23,085 nucleotides of DNA from Spirogloea muscicola. Its lineage: Eukaryota > Streptophyta > Zygnematophyceae > Spirogloeales > Spirogloeaceae. This document shows positions 1 through 9,024 of this stretch, piece by piece. The translations under genes were made by a program, and so were the position numbers. Numbering within the stretch: position 1 is the first letter of the stretch; every line of letters starts with the position of its first letter. The notes under the pieces were generated by a model. It was not told the origin of the DNA, searched no databases, and saw nothing but the letters and a program-made list of their open reading frames with translations. The stretch is from contig WELB01000061.1 in assembly GCA_009602725.1 (NCBI GenBank), forward strand, positions 17,166-40,250, read 5' to 3'.

Positions 1-71
1 GTGCTTGCCTTTGTACTTGGCCACACATGGCCCCCCCATATCTTAACACACGCATTTCCGGGGCGGGGGGA

Positions 72-97
72 GGGGGGGGGGGGGGGGGGGGGGGGGG
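72..97. repeat. Poly-G homopolymer, 26 bases
   Basis: An uninterrupted run of G, with further G-rich sequence just before it. Tracts like this can fold as G-quadruplexes and are prone to length errors in sequencing, so the exact length may be unreliable. Confidence 0.9.
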
Positions 98-182
98 TGT
101 GCTCCTGCGCGTGCCACCCCAGGGGGCTTTGGGCACGAAGCGTCGGTATCGGACGGTCAGCAGCAGCTGTGCAGTCCAGCTG

Positions 183-196
183 TTGCCACGTGGCAA
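183..196. promoter_or_regulatory. G-box palindrome 1 (core CACGTG)
   Basis: TTGCCACGTGGCAA is a perfect 14-bp palindrome around the G-box core. In the green lineage, bZIP and bHLH dimers bind CACGTG, often in light or stress promoters. It lies about 640 bp upstream of the neprosin-like ATG. Its function is inferred only. Confidence 0.45.
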
Positions 197-287
197 TCAT
201 CCGAGCGCCGGCGCAGCCCGCCACCTGCCTTCGCGGAAGCCGCAATCTGGAGCGGGCGGCCCGGATGCAGCGGCCCGCACCGGAGGC

Positions 288-303
288 GGCGCCACGTGGC
301 GCC
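288..303. promoter_or_regulatory. G-box palindrome 2 (core CACGTG)
   Basis: GGCGCCACGTGGCGCC is a perfect 16-bp palindrome with the same GCCACGTGGC core as the first one. Its centre is 106 bp from that of the first, close to ten helical turns, so both would face the same side of the DNA. A third CACGTG follows at 350-355. Confidence 0.45.
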
Positions 304-349
304 CAAGCCGTGCGGCCGGGGCAGCATGGGCGCGGCAGCTTCCCAGAAG

Positions 350-355
350 CACGTG
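350..355. promoter_or_regulatory. Third CACGTG box
   Basis: A CACGTG core inside the 8-bp palindrome GCACGTGC (349-356). It is weaker evidence than the two longer palindromes, but it completes a cluster of three within 170 bp. Confidence 0.3.
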
Positions 356-838
356 CGCGGCGGCGAGGGCTAGAGGCGTGGTTGGAGCCGGCCACTTGGC
401 GGGCAATGAGACCCTTGGATTCCGACTCCCGCCAGTGCGCATCGCACGGCGGGCGCGGCCCGGGCGTGCGCGGCAGTTGCCCCGCGCCCGCCCAGAAACT
501 CCCTCGTTCGACACCTCCCCCAGATGGCGCTGCGCGTGCCCAGGGAGGGCGAGATCGCCCGGCTCAGCCGACGGGCAGGGGCCCCGCCAGCCGCCCAACA
601 CCCCGCCCCCGCCCGATGGCCGCCAGCCACCCGGCCCTCCCTCCTTGTCTCGTTACACGCAAGCTCTCCTCCATACAAGCTGCCGCCCGCTCCCACCACT
701 GCCCCACACAGCTGCCCTCTCTCCCTTCTCCCGCCCGCCTGCAGCTCCCCCGCCCGCCAGCCCGCCCCCGCTGCCCCGCCCGCCGCGGACGCCCCGGCCC
801 CGCTGCCTCGGCGGAGCGTGGAGCCGTGCCGAGCCGCC

Positions 839-3611
839 ATGGCGCGCCTTCACCTCCTGGCGCTGCTGCTCCTCACCCTGCTGGCGCTCGAAGCCTGCTG
901 CGTGCAACGCGCCGCGGCCGCACGGCCAGGTCTCCCCCATGCCCCTCATGCCCACGTCTCGAAGCTGCCTCCCACAGCTCGAGCTTGCGCACGCACGAGC
1001 TGCATTGCTGCTCCCCTATCTCCTCACCGTTCGGCGCACCAGGCTGCAGCCTTGCTCTGGACACTGTGGAGAGCAGGTCTGGCAGTCGCCGTGGCAAGCC
1101 ACAGCGACGCCAAGACTGACGCGCGGACGTCCTTGAAGCGATTGCAGGCAAGACGGCGATGGCCAAGATCCACAAGTACTTGAAAGCGCACAAGCGCCCT
1201 GCCGTGAAGACAAGTATGGTGAAATTCACGCATCTTTCCGGCTGCTGGGCGCCTGTGTTACCGCAAGAGGACATCGCGCAACCGTCCGTTAAGCCCAGCT
1301 CCAATGACAGCGTGCGGTTGTGGTGGCTGTGGCCTTTGCTTCTAGACGGAGGATGGCGACGTGGTCGACTGCGTGAAGGTCGACGACCAGATCACCATGC
1401 AGGATGCACGTGCCAAAGGACATCAGATCCAGGTACTCGATCACGTTGTCCTCACTCTTGTAGTAGGTGCAGCTGCAAGTTCAAGTCCTTATCACATTGG
1501 CAGGGTGGGCTGTCTTGTATCGGGTCCTCTCTTCTTTGAGGCATGTTTGTGCGTGCAAGTTTGTATGTATGCGCCCCTCACGACTGGATTAATTGTCCGA
1601 CGGCTCAACGCAGATGGCAGGCCCCAACGTGCCCGACACCATGAAAAGGACGCCCAAGGCCAGCCACACGTTGCAAGCCTGGGGCAGCTGTCCCAAGGGC
1701 ACTGTCCCCGTGCGCCGCATTCCTCGTAAGCACGAAGCTTAGCTCGAGCGGCCTTCGATGCTTGCACGCTCTGCAGTTCCTTGCATGCTGGCTAGCAACC
1801 TCAGCCCTCATGAGCCATAAGTAAGGCATCCATTGTCTGTTTGCGCTTGGGCTCCTATCACGATGACGTCGACCTCAAAGCCCTGTATCCTTCTTCGACT
1901 CTGCAGTCGACGAGATGATGCAAGCAGGCTCAGTTGCGCAGTACATGGCCAAGTACCCAGCTTCCATGCAAAAGGCGCCACAATCGCACAGCGAAAGTGC
2001 AGCTCAATCTCTGCCTGCCTGTCAGGGGCTGACCGCCGACATGATGGCTGCTGGCAACGGGAGCGCCGATATTCCTAAGCACGCCTTTGAAAGACCTTCT
2101 GTGGCAGGTCACGAGGTCCGTGGCTCTCTTCCATTCTGCACGCTTGTGACGTCTGAGCTCGAGTCGCTTTGGGTGTGCACTTCTCGTTGACCACCTGCAG
2201 AGTATCACTGTCATACTATGCGAGAGTACGAGCTGATGACACAGGCACCAAATTCCAGACGGCATGGACTCCACCCTGTTTCACCAGACAGCCCTGCCAG
2301 CCGTCATACCCCCAGAGCAGCTGGCAAATGTGTCCATCTCACATGCGGAATGACCCTTTCTTTGTTGAGCAGTACGCGATCACTCAGTACCCCAGAACCA
2401 GCCCGGCTGCCATCTACGGCTCCAAGGCTGTCTACAACATCTGGAATCCGTATGTCCAATACGCCGACGAGTTCAGCTTGACACAGACGTGGCTTGTGGC
2501 TGGATCTTACGGTGCTGGAGACCTGAACACCATTGAAGTCGGACATCAGGTCAGCGACCACCAAGTTTGCAAAACGTGTCCTGTACCACGGTCGCCCCAG
2601 GTGGCCTGCATACTGACAGTTTTGGCGCTGGAGGATGGCTGACGTACTTCTCGTCTTGATGGCAGCTCTACCCTGCAAAGTATGGAGATTACGCTTCTCG
2701 CCTCTTCATTTACTGGACTGTGAGTTCTGCATTAATTGCCATAATTCAAAAACAACAGCCCCACGTTGTGGTACTCACAGAGTCCAAAAGAGAAATGCTC
2801 TGAGAAGCTAGAGACTCTTATTGACAGTGGCAATGGAAGCGGTACATGCATGTGCTGATGCGGAGCTGCGGGCACACAGAAGAGCCGCTGCGGTGTACCA
2901 AGTAAGAGTCTCTGATGCCTTCGCAGAGATGATGCGCAGAGGGATGCCTACAAGACAACTGGCTGCTACAATCTGGACTGCAGTGGATTCATCCAGACGA
3001 ACAATGCGGTCTTCATTGGTGGCAAGATCTCCCCAGTCTCCAGCTATGCTGGTGCCCAATACGAGTACACCGTACTGGTCTTCAAGGTACATACCTGATC
3101 GACTCGCTTCGGGAGACCACACTTACGTGGGCTTGCTACAAGCTTACATGGTCGGGTTGCCTTCAGCCAGATGCCGCTGCCCGAGGGTACCGCTTATGAG
3201 ATGCTCATAAGCAGCCCCCGTCATGTGCAGGACCCGTCCAGCAAGAACTGGTGGCTTCAGTACCAGGGCCAATGGGTCGGTTACTGGCCTTATTGGCTCT
3301 TCAACCGCCTGAACAGCTATGCCAACCTTGCACAATGGGGAGGCGAGATTGTCAACAATGAACACAACGGCAAGCACACTGGTACTTACATGGGATCCGG
3401 ATGGTATGCTTCAAAGGGCTACAGTTATGCTGCTTATGTGCGCAATGTGCAGTATGTTAACGCTTACAACACCTTGATCAACACCAACAACCAGTTGGCA
3501 AGCAGCGTCACAAACAGCAACTGTTACAGCATTCTAGTGGGCTCCAACCCTGGCGGCTGGGAGTCCTACTTCTATTTCGGTGGCATTGGCTACAGCTCCA
3601 TTTGCCCCTAG
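839..3611 (+). CDS. Secreted neprosin-family protein (glutamic peptidase-like), 9 exons, 443 aa
   Basis: Proposed exons are 839-929, 1148-1218, 1346-1432, 1614-1725, 1907-2115, 2370-2549, 2666-2719, 2940-3086 and 3231-3611. All junctions are GT-AG and in phase. Residues 1-22 form a leucine-rich signal peptide, so the product should be secreted or vacuolar. Residues 36-120 match the plant neprosin activation peptide (KAHKRPAVKT, EDGDVVDCV, and a WGSCPKGTVPVRR-like end). The catalytic neprosin domain follows from about residue 190: EFSLTQTWLVAGSYG, TTGCYNLDCSGFIQTNN, GYWPYWLF and WGGEIVNNE. E246 and E356 sit in the conserved IEVG and WGGE motifs and are 110 residues apart, close to the 109 of the known catalytic pair in Nepenthes neprosin. 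The protein ends with the usual GG-G-x-S-x-CP signature. An odd point is H249 where plants usually have W after IEAG. The family includes Pro-specific glutamic endopeptidases; whether this one is active is inferred. The family call is firm, while exon edges at 1218 and 2370 are less certain. Confidence 0.9.
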
Positions 3612-3720
3612 AGCCCAACGAGCAGGACAGTTGAGTTTGATAGAGATGAGCGGTTGGCAACCAATTGTCGCAAATAGATCGCATTTGTTGAAGGCATCAA
3701 TCAACCTTTTCCGCAAATTT

Positions 3721-3725
3721 TGTAA
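3721..3725 (+). terminator. Putative poly(A) signal TGTAA of the neprosin-like gene
   Basis: TGTAA is the usual chlorophyte polyadenylation signal. It lies 110 bases after the TAG stop in AT-rich sequence, a typical spacing. Confidence 0.55.
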
Positions 3726-4329
3726 ATAACAATGATGCATTTGCATCTTCTCCTTGATATTTGACATTTGAGATGCTTGCTTGCACAAAGAGAACAAGTG
3801 CATGCATGTTTTCGAACACGAACCGAGACAGCCATGTGTGCAGCAAATCACTTGCCCTCGGTAGTGGCGCCATGTAGGCAAGGCACCACATATACATAAT
3901 CCTCAGCTTAGGATACGCAATCGAACAGCCCGTTGATCCTTAGCTGTCATCAGCTGGAGCTGCAATGCCAATGATTGTCCGAAGGTGAAACGCGGAATAC
4001 CAGGGCAGGAGCTGATTGTTATCCTCAATGTTTGTGACGTAGCAACTGGGAAGCGAAAGGCGCACGTCTGATTGACAATGTTAAGGGACAAGATCACTAC
4101 AGGAAGCAGAAGAAAGAGCAAGAGACCTACACATCTGTCTAGTGACTTGGTTGCGCCAAACAGCGCTGTCAACGATTACATGATCGGAAAATTTGCGAAC
4201 CTTGGCAATATGGTTTAAGATGCAGCTGCGGGCAAGTCCCACAAATCTTACCCGAAGTATGAGGCCGTCAGCCTCGAGACGCACGGTACGCTCCTGTGCC
4301 GTTCCAGCACCCGTTTTCATCCAACACCG
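3726..4329. other. Intergenic, nothing recognised
   Basis: Lower-GC sequence after the neprosin-like gene. Short open frames on both strands have no family resemblance and no splice-supported extension. Confidence 0.5.
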
Positions 4330-4352
4330 ACCTGGCCTTGCCAGAGGACCCG

Positions 4353-4610
4353 CGGTGGGTCCCGCACAAGGGCCCACCTTCGCTCTCGGTGGGTCCACAC
4401 TCGGACCAGGTGGTCTTATGTGATCCCAGCTGGCTTTCGGTTGGTCCACACTCGCCCCAGGTGGCCCTCACAGCCCTGAAGGCGGCCCTCAAGCCCTCTG
4501 ACCATCTGCCAGTGTGTAAGCCTCGGGCGGCCCAGCCCTCGGGTTGGACCTTAAGGCTTCTTCTTCTTCTTGAGAGAAAGTGCTCGCCCATAGAGAAGAG
4601 GGGCTGGCAA
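4353..4610 (+). repeat. Degenerate tandem repeats plus a dispersed repeat
   Basis: A unit starting CGGTGGGTCC recurs imperfectly at 4353, 4387 and 4438. The last two copies are about 51 bp apart and share GGTCCACACTCG and CCAGGTGG. The block ends in a 37-base sequence at 4574-4610 that recurs with two mismatches at 21826-21862, same orientation. It is probably a piece of a repetitive element. Confidence 0.6.
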
Positions 4611-4639
4611 CCCTCACACACCCAGGAGGAAAGGTGGCA

Positions 4640-4955
4640 CGGGGAAGCACTACAAGCATCTGGCTAAGATCCGGCTGGGGGGGGGCACGGATCGGTGAAG
4701 CCCAAAGAGAGGCGCACTACTCCTGCCGCAGCCCGTACGCCGCAGATCGCTGCCTGCTCGCTGCGAGGCGTCGGTGGCTGGCCCTTGGTGGGCTAGCTGC
4801 TGACTGATTTCCCAGGAGGTGGAGACGCTGCCTGACGGCGGCGTCACAGGGCGGAGTCTTCCGCTGCGCTAGTGCGCAAGTGCTTCATCGTGTAGGGGTT
4901 TTTCTCCCATACCCACTATATCCGAATCTAACCAGGACCGGACCTCCTAATTGCC
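4640..4955 (+). mobile_element. LTR-like 3' end, copy 1 (degenerate)
   Basis: This stretch shares an ordered set of short blocks with 5880-6182: a purine-rich AGAGA segment, CTGCTG-rich sequence, a GTGGAGAC...GTCACAGGGCGG segment, CTTCCGCTGC, a TGCGCA-rich segment, and a closing CGAATCTAACCAGGAC. The colinearity suggests two diverged copies of one element, perhaps the R-U5 part of an LTR retrotransposon. No gag or pol reading frame is present, so this is a relic or a non-autonomous element. Boundaries are approximate. Confidence 0.35.
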
Positions 4956-5298
4956 TGTCTTCAGAAGCAGAATATACAGCCTATCAGCTTCTCTTGAAGT
5001 TCTTTCCACTGAACACTGTTAAGGACGCAATGTGGATATTATATCAAGTGCTGCGGCAATAAGATGCATCAGGCAGTGTCGTACTATCACCTGTCTTCTC
5101 CTCAACAGTTGAGACTTACTCCCTTTACTACAAAAACCACGCCAACAACGACTCCTAGCAAATCCACCACGAGAACAAGCACTACCACCTTCATGCACCT
5201 GCTGACCACTGACGACCGATAACCACCACCAAGGTGGTGTCACGAGCTACCTTCTGGCAATCGGCGAGTACCACTACGAAGGTGGCTGTAACGTTCCC

Positions 5299-6185
5299 AC
5301 CGTTTGGGCGTGCCGACGGTGCCGGTAACCTTACATGAGAGTGTCGTATCTACCGTTTGGATCCCCAACGGTGCGGGTAACTTTGCTGCACTCCGTGTAG
5401 CTAAGTACGGTTCGAGGTCCCGGGATCCGTACCACGTGCGCATGCCGGGACCACGCCCTGCAGGCTGGCCGGGTGGGCTCGCTCTCCTTCAGGCCAGCAC
5501 CCTGCAGGCTGGCCGGGTGGGCCAGCTCTCCCTCAGCAAACCCTGCGGGCTGGCCGGATTGGCCAGCTCGCTTGGCCACATGGCTGCATGGCCTCGGTCC
5601 TGTGTCCTCATGGCCTCAGTCCCTTGGCCCTGTGTGCCAGGCTATTGGCCTGGCACGCCACCTCTTGGCGCTAGTCAGTGCAGCGCGCCAGTCTCTTGGA
5701 CTCGCGCGCCGGCCTCTTGGCGCTAGTTCCTTGGACTCGTGCTACAGGCCTCTGGCCCTGTGTATTCATCGTGTCTCCTTGTCAGGCCCGCCCCTCCGGG
5801 GGAGGGCCCTGGGGGCGACCCTCGTCACACCCTCAGGGGAGGGTTGGCAGGAGAACCGCTATAAGTAGTAGGCCTTGGCCAGACTTGGCAGTCCGACCAA
5901 CGCCGAGAGAGACACAGCCCTGCTGCTGCCTAGCCAGCTCCGCTGCTGCCTGCTGCTGCCGCCGCCGCCACAGCTCTGCTGCTGCCGCCTGCTGCCAGCC
6001 CGTCGCCGCAGCTCATCTCTGCGGGCCCCGCCGGCTCTCAGTAAGTCTATGGTAGAGTCACCGCCCTAGGGCGGTGCCTCAGGGTAAGACTTCCGCTGCT
6101 CTCTGTGCGCGTATGTGCGTTGGCGTTCTCCTGTATGAGGGTTGTCTCCAAAACACCCTATGCTCGAATCCAAACCAGGACAATC
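5299..6185 (+). mobile_element. LTR-like segment, copy 2, with internal tandem repeats and a TATA box
   Basis: From left to right it holds a 53-bp tandem repeat (starts 5299 and 5352), a roughly 44-bp repeat in three copies beginning CCCTG (5456, 5500, 5541), a 52-bp repeat beginning CCTCTTGG (5661, 5713), TATAAGTA at 5860-5867, a CTGCTG-rich stretch, a perfect palindrome CCGCCCTAGGGCGG (6061-6074), and the block series shared with copy 1 up to about 6182. Enhancer-like repeats, then a TATA box, then a conserved end is the order expected of U3-R-U5 in a long terminal repeat. Nothing coding is visible. It could instead be the promoter and 5' end of an unrecognised repeated gene. Confidence 0.4.
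5860..5867 (+). promoter_or_regulatory. TATA-like box in the LTR-like segment
   Basis: TATAAGTA lies just after a GC-rich repeat region and before the CTGCTG-rich leader. This suits transcription rightwards from the putative LTR. Confidence 0.35.
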
Positions 6186-7854
6186 TGACTCTAACTGTGC
6201 GATTAGATGCAGAGTTGTCACAGTAGCAGTCACGAGCCGCCTCGTGGCAACTACCATGGTGCGTACCAGAAGCTTGGCACCGCCGTGCAAGTGATTAAGA
6301 ACAGCAGAGTCACAAAAGAGCGACCATCCGGATCACGGAAGTGAGCAATACCATTCTGAAACGACCCGTTATGTCCTCCACAAGTGACGACATGAAAGGC
6401 AGCAGCAGGAAGGACGACTGGTAAGTCCAAATTACTGAGAAACTCGAAGAAAATACTCGAGAGTGTGTTATGTCGTATACACACATGTCTGGCCACGTTG
6501 AAGTACCAGTTGTTTGAGGGTTTTGTGGGGGCTTGGAGGGGCCCAGATGTTTGGAGGGATCTATTTTGTATTGGAAGAACTTTTTCTTCTTTGTAAGGTG
6601 TAGAGACTTGCAGAAGAAGTAGCTGCAACGACAAGAATGGAATGGCCCGGCAATCCCTGATGTCTATTGTGACGGTGATAGAAGCTTGCGGTAGACCCTA
6701 TACTGTACACTTCATATCGGTGTAATACACACGTACAAGGAGCATCAGCGATGCTTTTGACTATGACTTGTAATCTTGATGGTAATACTAATCCAAAGTG
6801 GAATCTGAAGGTGAGCTCGGGTTGTGATTTATGCTAATAATGACATAATAGCTGACTATTGAACTAATAAGCCTACGCTTTTCTTGAAGGTCCAGCAAAT
6901 AAAATTCTGTGAGAAATTGCTAGTAATGCTGCTAAGAGACTTATGTCTCAGATTGCTGTTTGAAATCTGAGAGGACTTTGATCGCGATCTGTAAACTGAA
7001 GGCGAAGGAGACGGTCGTCTTCCTCGTGTCCATATCCATGGCAAAGCTTGTAAACGAGAGCTCGTAAACGGCTCTCATGTGCAGCAAGTAGGTCTAGCTG
7101 AATCGTAGCACAATGAGAGCCAGCGACATCTAAAAAGCTTGGCGCCTATTGGATTGGGGGATCTCCGCCAAGACGGCGACGTCTGTAATGACCAGCCTCA
7201 GATGTGGCGTCTCATGTATGAAGGCTCCCAACCCAGCTCTTCCAGATCAAAGCAAGGCTCGTGTACTCGACTCACAGACCGACCGAGACCTCTGGTGTTG
7301 TCTTACGAAATGCGAGTGCCTCTTGACTGAACCGGCCGCTAGTTGACGCAGAAAAAGCTCTGGTCCTCACTCAGGCTGACCGCTTTCGACGGTGACAGCT
7401 ACTTTCAGACTGACAGCCAGCGGCTTCAACAGATTTAGCGGCAATGAGTACTGACACTGTAGCCAAGATAACCAGCTGGTGGTTGAGCAGGATGGCACAA
7501 GTCCTTCAGTCCAGTGGCCATCAGATGGTGCCCAAGATGACTGTCACCTATACACTCCTTTGCAAGAGCACCCACGGTTCTGACAGTCTCGACCCAGTGC
7601 CACTCTTATAAACTACCATGCGCCGCTTTTATGTGTCGTGTTCAGCACCGCGTGGGAGTCTATATCTGCTGCCCGAGACCTTCGCTGAGGTGCTTGTTCA
7701 AAAAATCCAATCCGTTGTCATTCCTTTGTGTGGGAGCAGAGACCTTGAAGGCTGTCAACTAGTAAAATGTTAGGCATAGAGGCACCACATCCCTCGCAGC
7801 TTAAGTATGACTACCTTGCTGTGTTGAGGTCTAGCTAAGGCCCTAAGACTTGAG
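6186..7854. other. Long AT-richer intergenic stretch, no gene recognised
   Basis: The GC content drops compared with the flanking genes. The longest open frame (6251-6634, minus strand, 127 codons) has no recognisable domain. Several short frames on the plus strand (for example 7139-7330) overlap in two phases without a consistent splice model. It may be decayed mobile-element sequence, but no diagnostic motif survives. Confidence 0.45.
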
Positions 7855-8140
7855 CTTGGCAAACACTTGCAAGACGAATTCACTAAGGAATTTTTAGTTG
7901 CAAATTCTCTTCATGACAAGAAGTTGGGCAAGGGCACAGCCTATGAAAGTTGCAAATTATCTTCATGACAAGAAGTTGGGCAAGGGCACAGACTATCATG
8001 GTACAATGCAAGCAAGAGCTTATGCAAGAAATTCCTGCTGCCTGACTGTGACCCCCTGTATATGCCCATCTGTATCAAAGAAAATGCGGAGCCGACAGAA
8101 GTCGACGCTCTTGGGAAAGTGGAGAATATCTTGCAAGTAA
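7855..8140 (+). pseudogene. Coding-like relic disrupted by a frame-shifting duplication
   Basis: One frame starting near 7861 reads like real protein (LGKHLQDEFTKEF, then LHDKKLGKGT) up to a stop inside the second copy of a 52-bp tandem duplication. Because 52 is not a multiple of three, the duplication changes frame. Another plus frame at about 8015-8139 also looks protein-like (PDCDPLYMPICIKENAEP, VDALGKVENILQ) and ends at a canonical GTAAGG donor. I do not recognise the family. It could be a broken gene or exons of a small unrecognised gene. Confidence 0.3.
7897..8000 (+). repeat. 52-bp tandem duplication
   Basis: Units 7897-7948 and 7949-8000 differ at only two positions apart from the last few bases. 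Both contain TTCATGACAAGAAGTTGGGC. The high identity implies a recent event. Confidence 0.9.
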
Positions 8141-8715
8141 GGCCGAATAGCAGTGGCCCTCATTGTGCACACAATTCACTTCCATCTGCCCTTGCCCTCC
8201 ATTATGCACTGCTATCTGCTGAGCTCGAGACCTCCTGAGATTGTGCTCTTGGAGCCCCTCCTGCCACAGCTGCTCCTTGCCTTTGCCAATAGTTGCGGAA
8301 GCAGTCCAACGCCTAGCATGCCATTCACCACCATTGCATCGTGTAACCTTGCCTGCATGAGGACTTTCTCTCTCATACAGAGCCAATGTAAAAGATGCTG
8401 CCTGATTGTCTGCCACGATTCTATAGCCTTAAATGACTCCTGACATTCTCAAGCATTGCCAACCAGGGTTTCTGTGCCATCCTAGCAAGCCTTGGCCTCT
8501 AATCTCACCTCGGCCATCCTCTTGATGCCATCCCAGAACGGGTGGTCACCCCTCTTTGAACTTGTCAATCAGAGGAAACGATCAAGGCGAAGATGATCCA
8601 TTTTTGGAAACAAGGTGACGCCCGTCTTGTACCAACAGCAGCTCTCAGAGCTTAAGGCTGATCCACCTCACATCACCCCTGCAGTGCAGGCACACTGGTC
8701 AGAACACTCTGTCAC
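8141..8715. other. Intergenic, nothing recognised
   Basis: Short open frames on both strands show no family resemblance. The right part may hold sequence downstream of the FYVE gene poly(A) site. Confidence 0.4.
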
Positions 8716-8720
8716 TTACA
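8716..8720 (-). terminator. Putative poly(A) signal TGTAA of the FYVE-repeat gene
   Basis: TGTAA on the minus strand, 305 bases after the TGA stop of the FYVE gene. No closer copy was noticed. Confidence 0.4.
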
Positions 8721-9024
8721 GTTGACTGCCCTGCGGATGCACGTGACCAACCTCATGAACAGCCAACTTATTTGTTGCGCAAGCAGCCAACACAACGGCA
8801 AGCATTGGCAGTACTTCAGACCGCACTGTGAAACCGAGCAGTAAAGAATCATGAAGGTACCTCAAGCATGTCTCACAAGTACCATACATGTTTCCAGACG
8901 AACATTGTCATGAAAGGTCCTCGCCATTCATTTCAAGCAGGGTAATGCCTGCACGACCTGCAAACCACACCACTTGCCCTGTAGTTCTTCATATCTGCTT
9001 GACACAATGATAGAGTCTGCAGCC

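Larger units (their letters stand above)
1..838. other. GC-rich upstream region of the neprosin-like gene
   Basis: All six frames are long and open here, as expected of GC-rich DNA without stops, and none translates into a recognisable protein. Visible elements are a poly-G run, three CACGTG boxes, and a C-rich, pyrimidine-rich stretch at about 640-760 shortly before the first ATG of the neprosin-like gene. It probably holds the promoter and 5' UTR of that gene. It could also include part of a gene lying left of the window, which I cannot exclude. Confidence 0.5.

Noticed and set aside
1-1136. Several long overlapping open frames of 100-370 codons on both strands
   Set aside because: All phases are open because the DNA is GC-rich. 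The translations are low-complexity Pro/Arg/Ala and match no family. Only the short exon at 839-929 fits a gene model.
1214-1345. GTATGG at 1214 as the donor of neprosin intron 2
   Set aside because: It would leave a one-base remainder that no nearby acceptor can match in frame. The GTGAAA donor at 1219 keeps phase and the conserved EDGDVVDCV motif.
5400-5440. GGTTCGAG sequence resembling a tRNA T-loop
   Set aside because: The flanking bases do not form a five-pair T-stem and no anticodon or acceptor arm is found at the right distance.
6251-6634. Minus-strand open frame of 127 codons
   Set aside because: It starts in frame but has no recognisable domain, no splice-supported extension and no repeat or family resemblance. 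Kept only as a remark in the intergenic entry.
8075-8416. Minus-strand open frame of 113 codons
   Set aside because: No family resemblance, and it overlaps the more protein-like plus-strand relic at 8015-8139.
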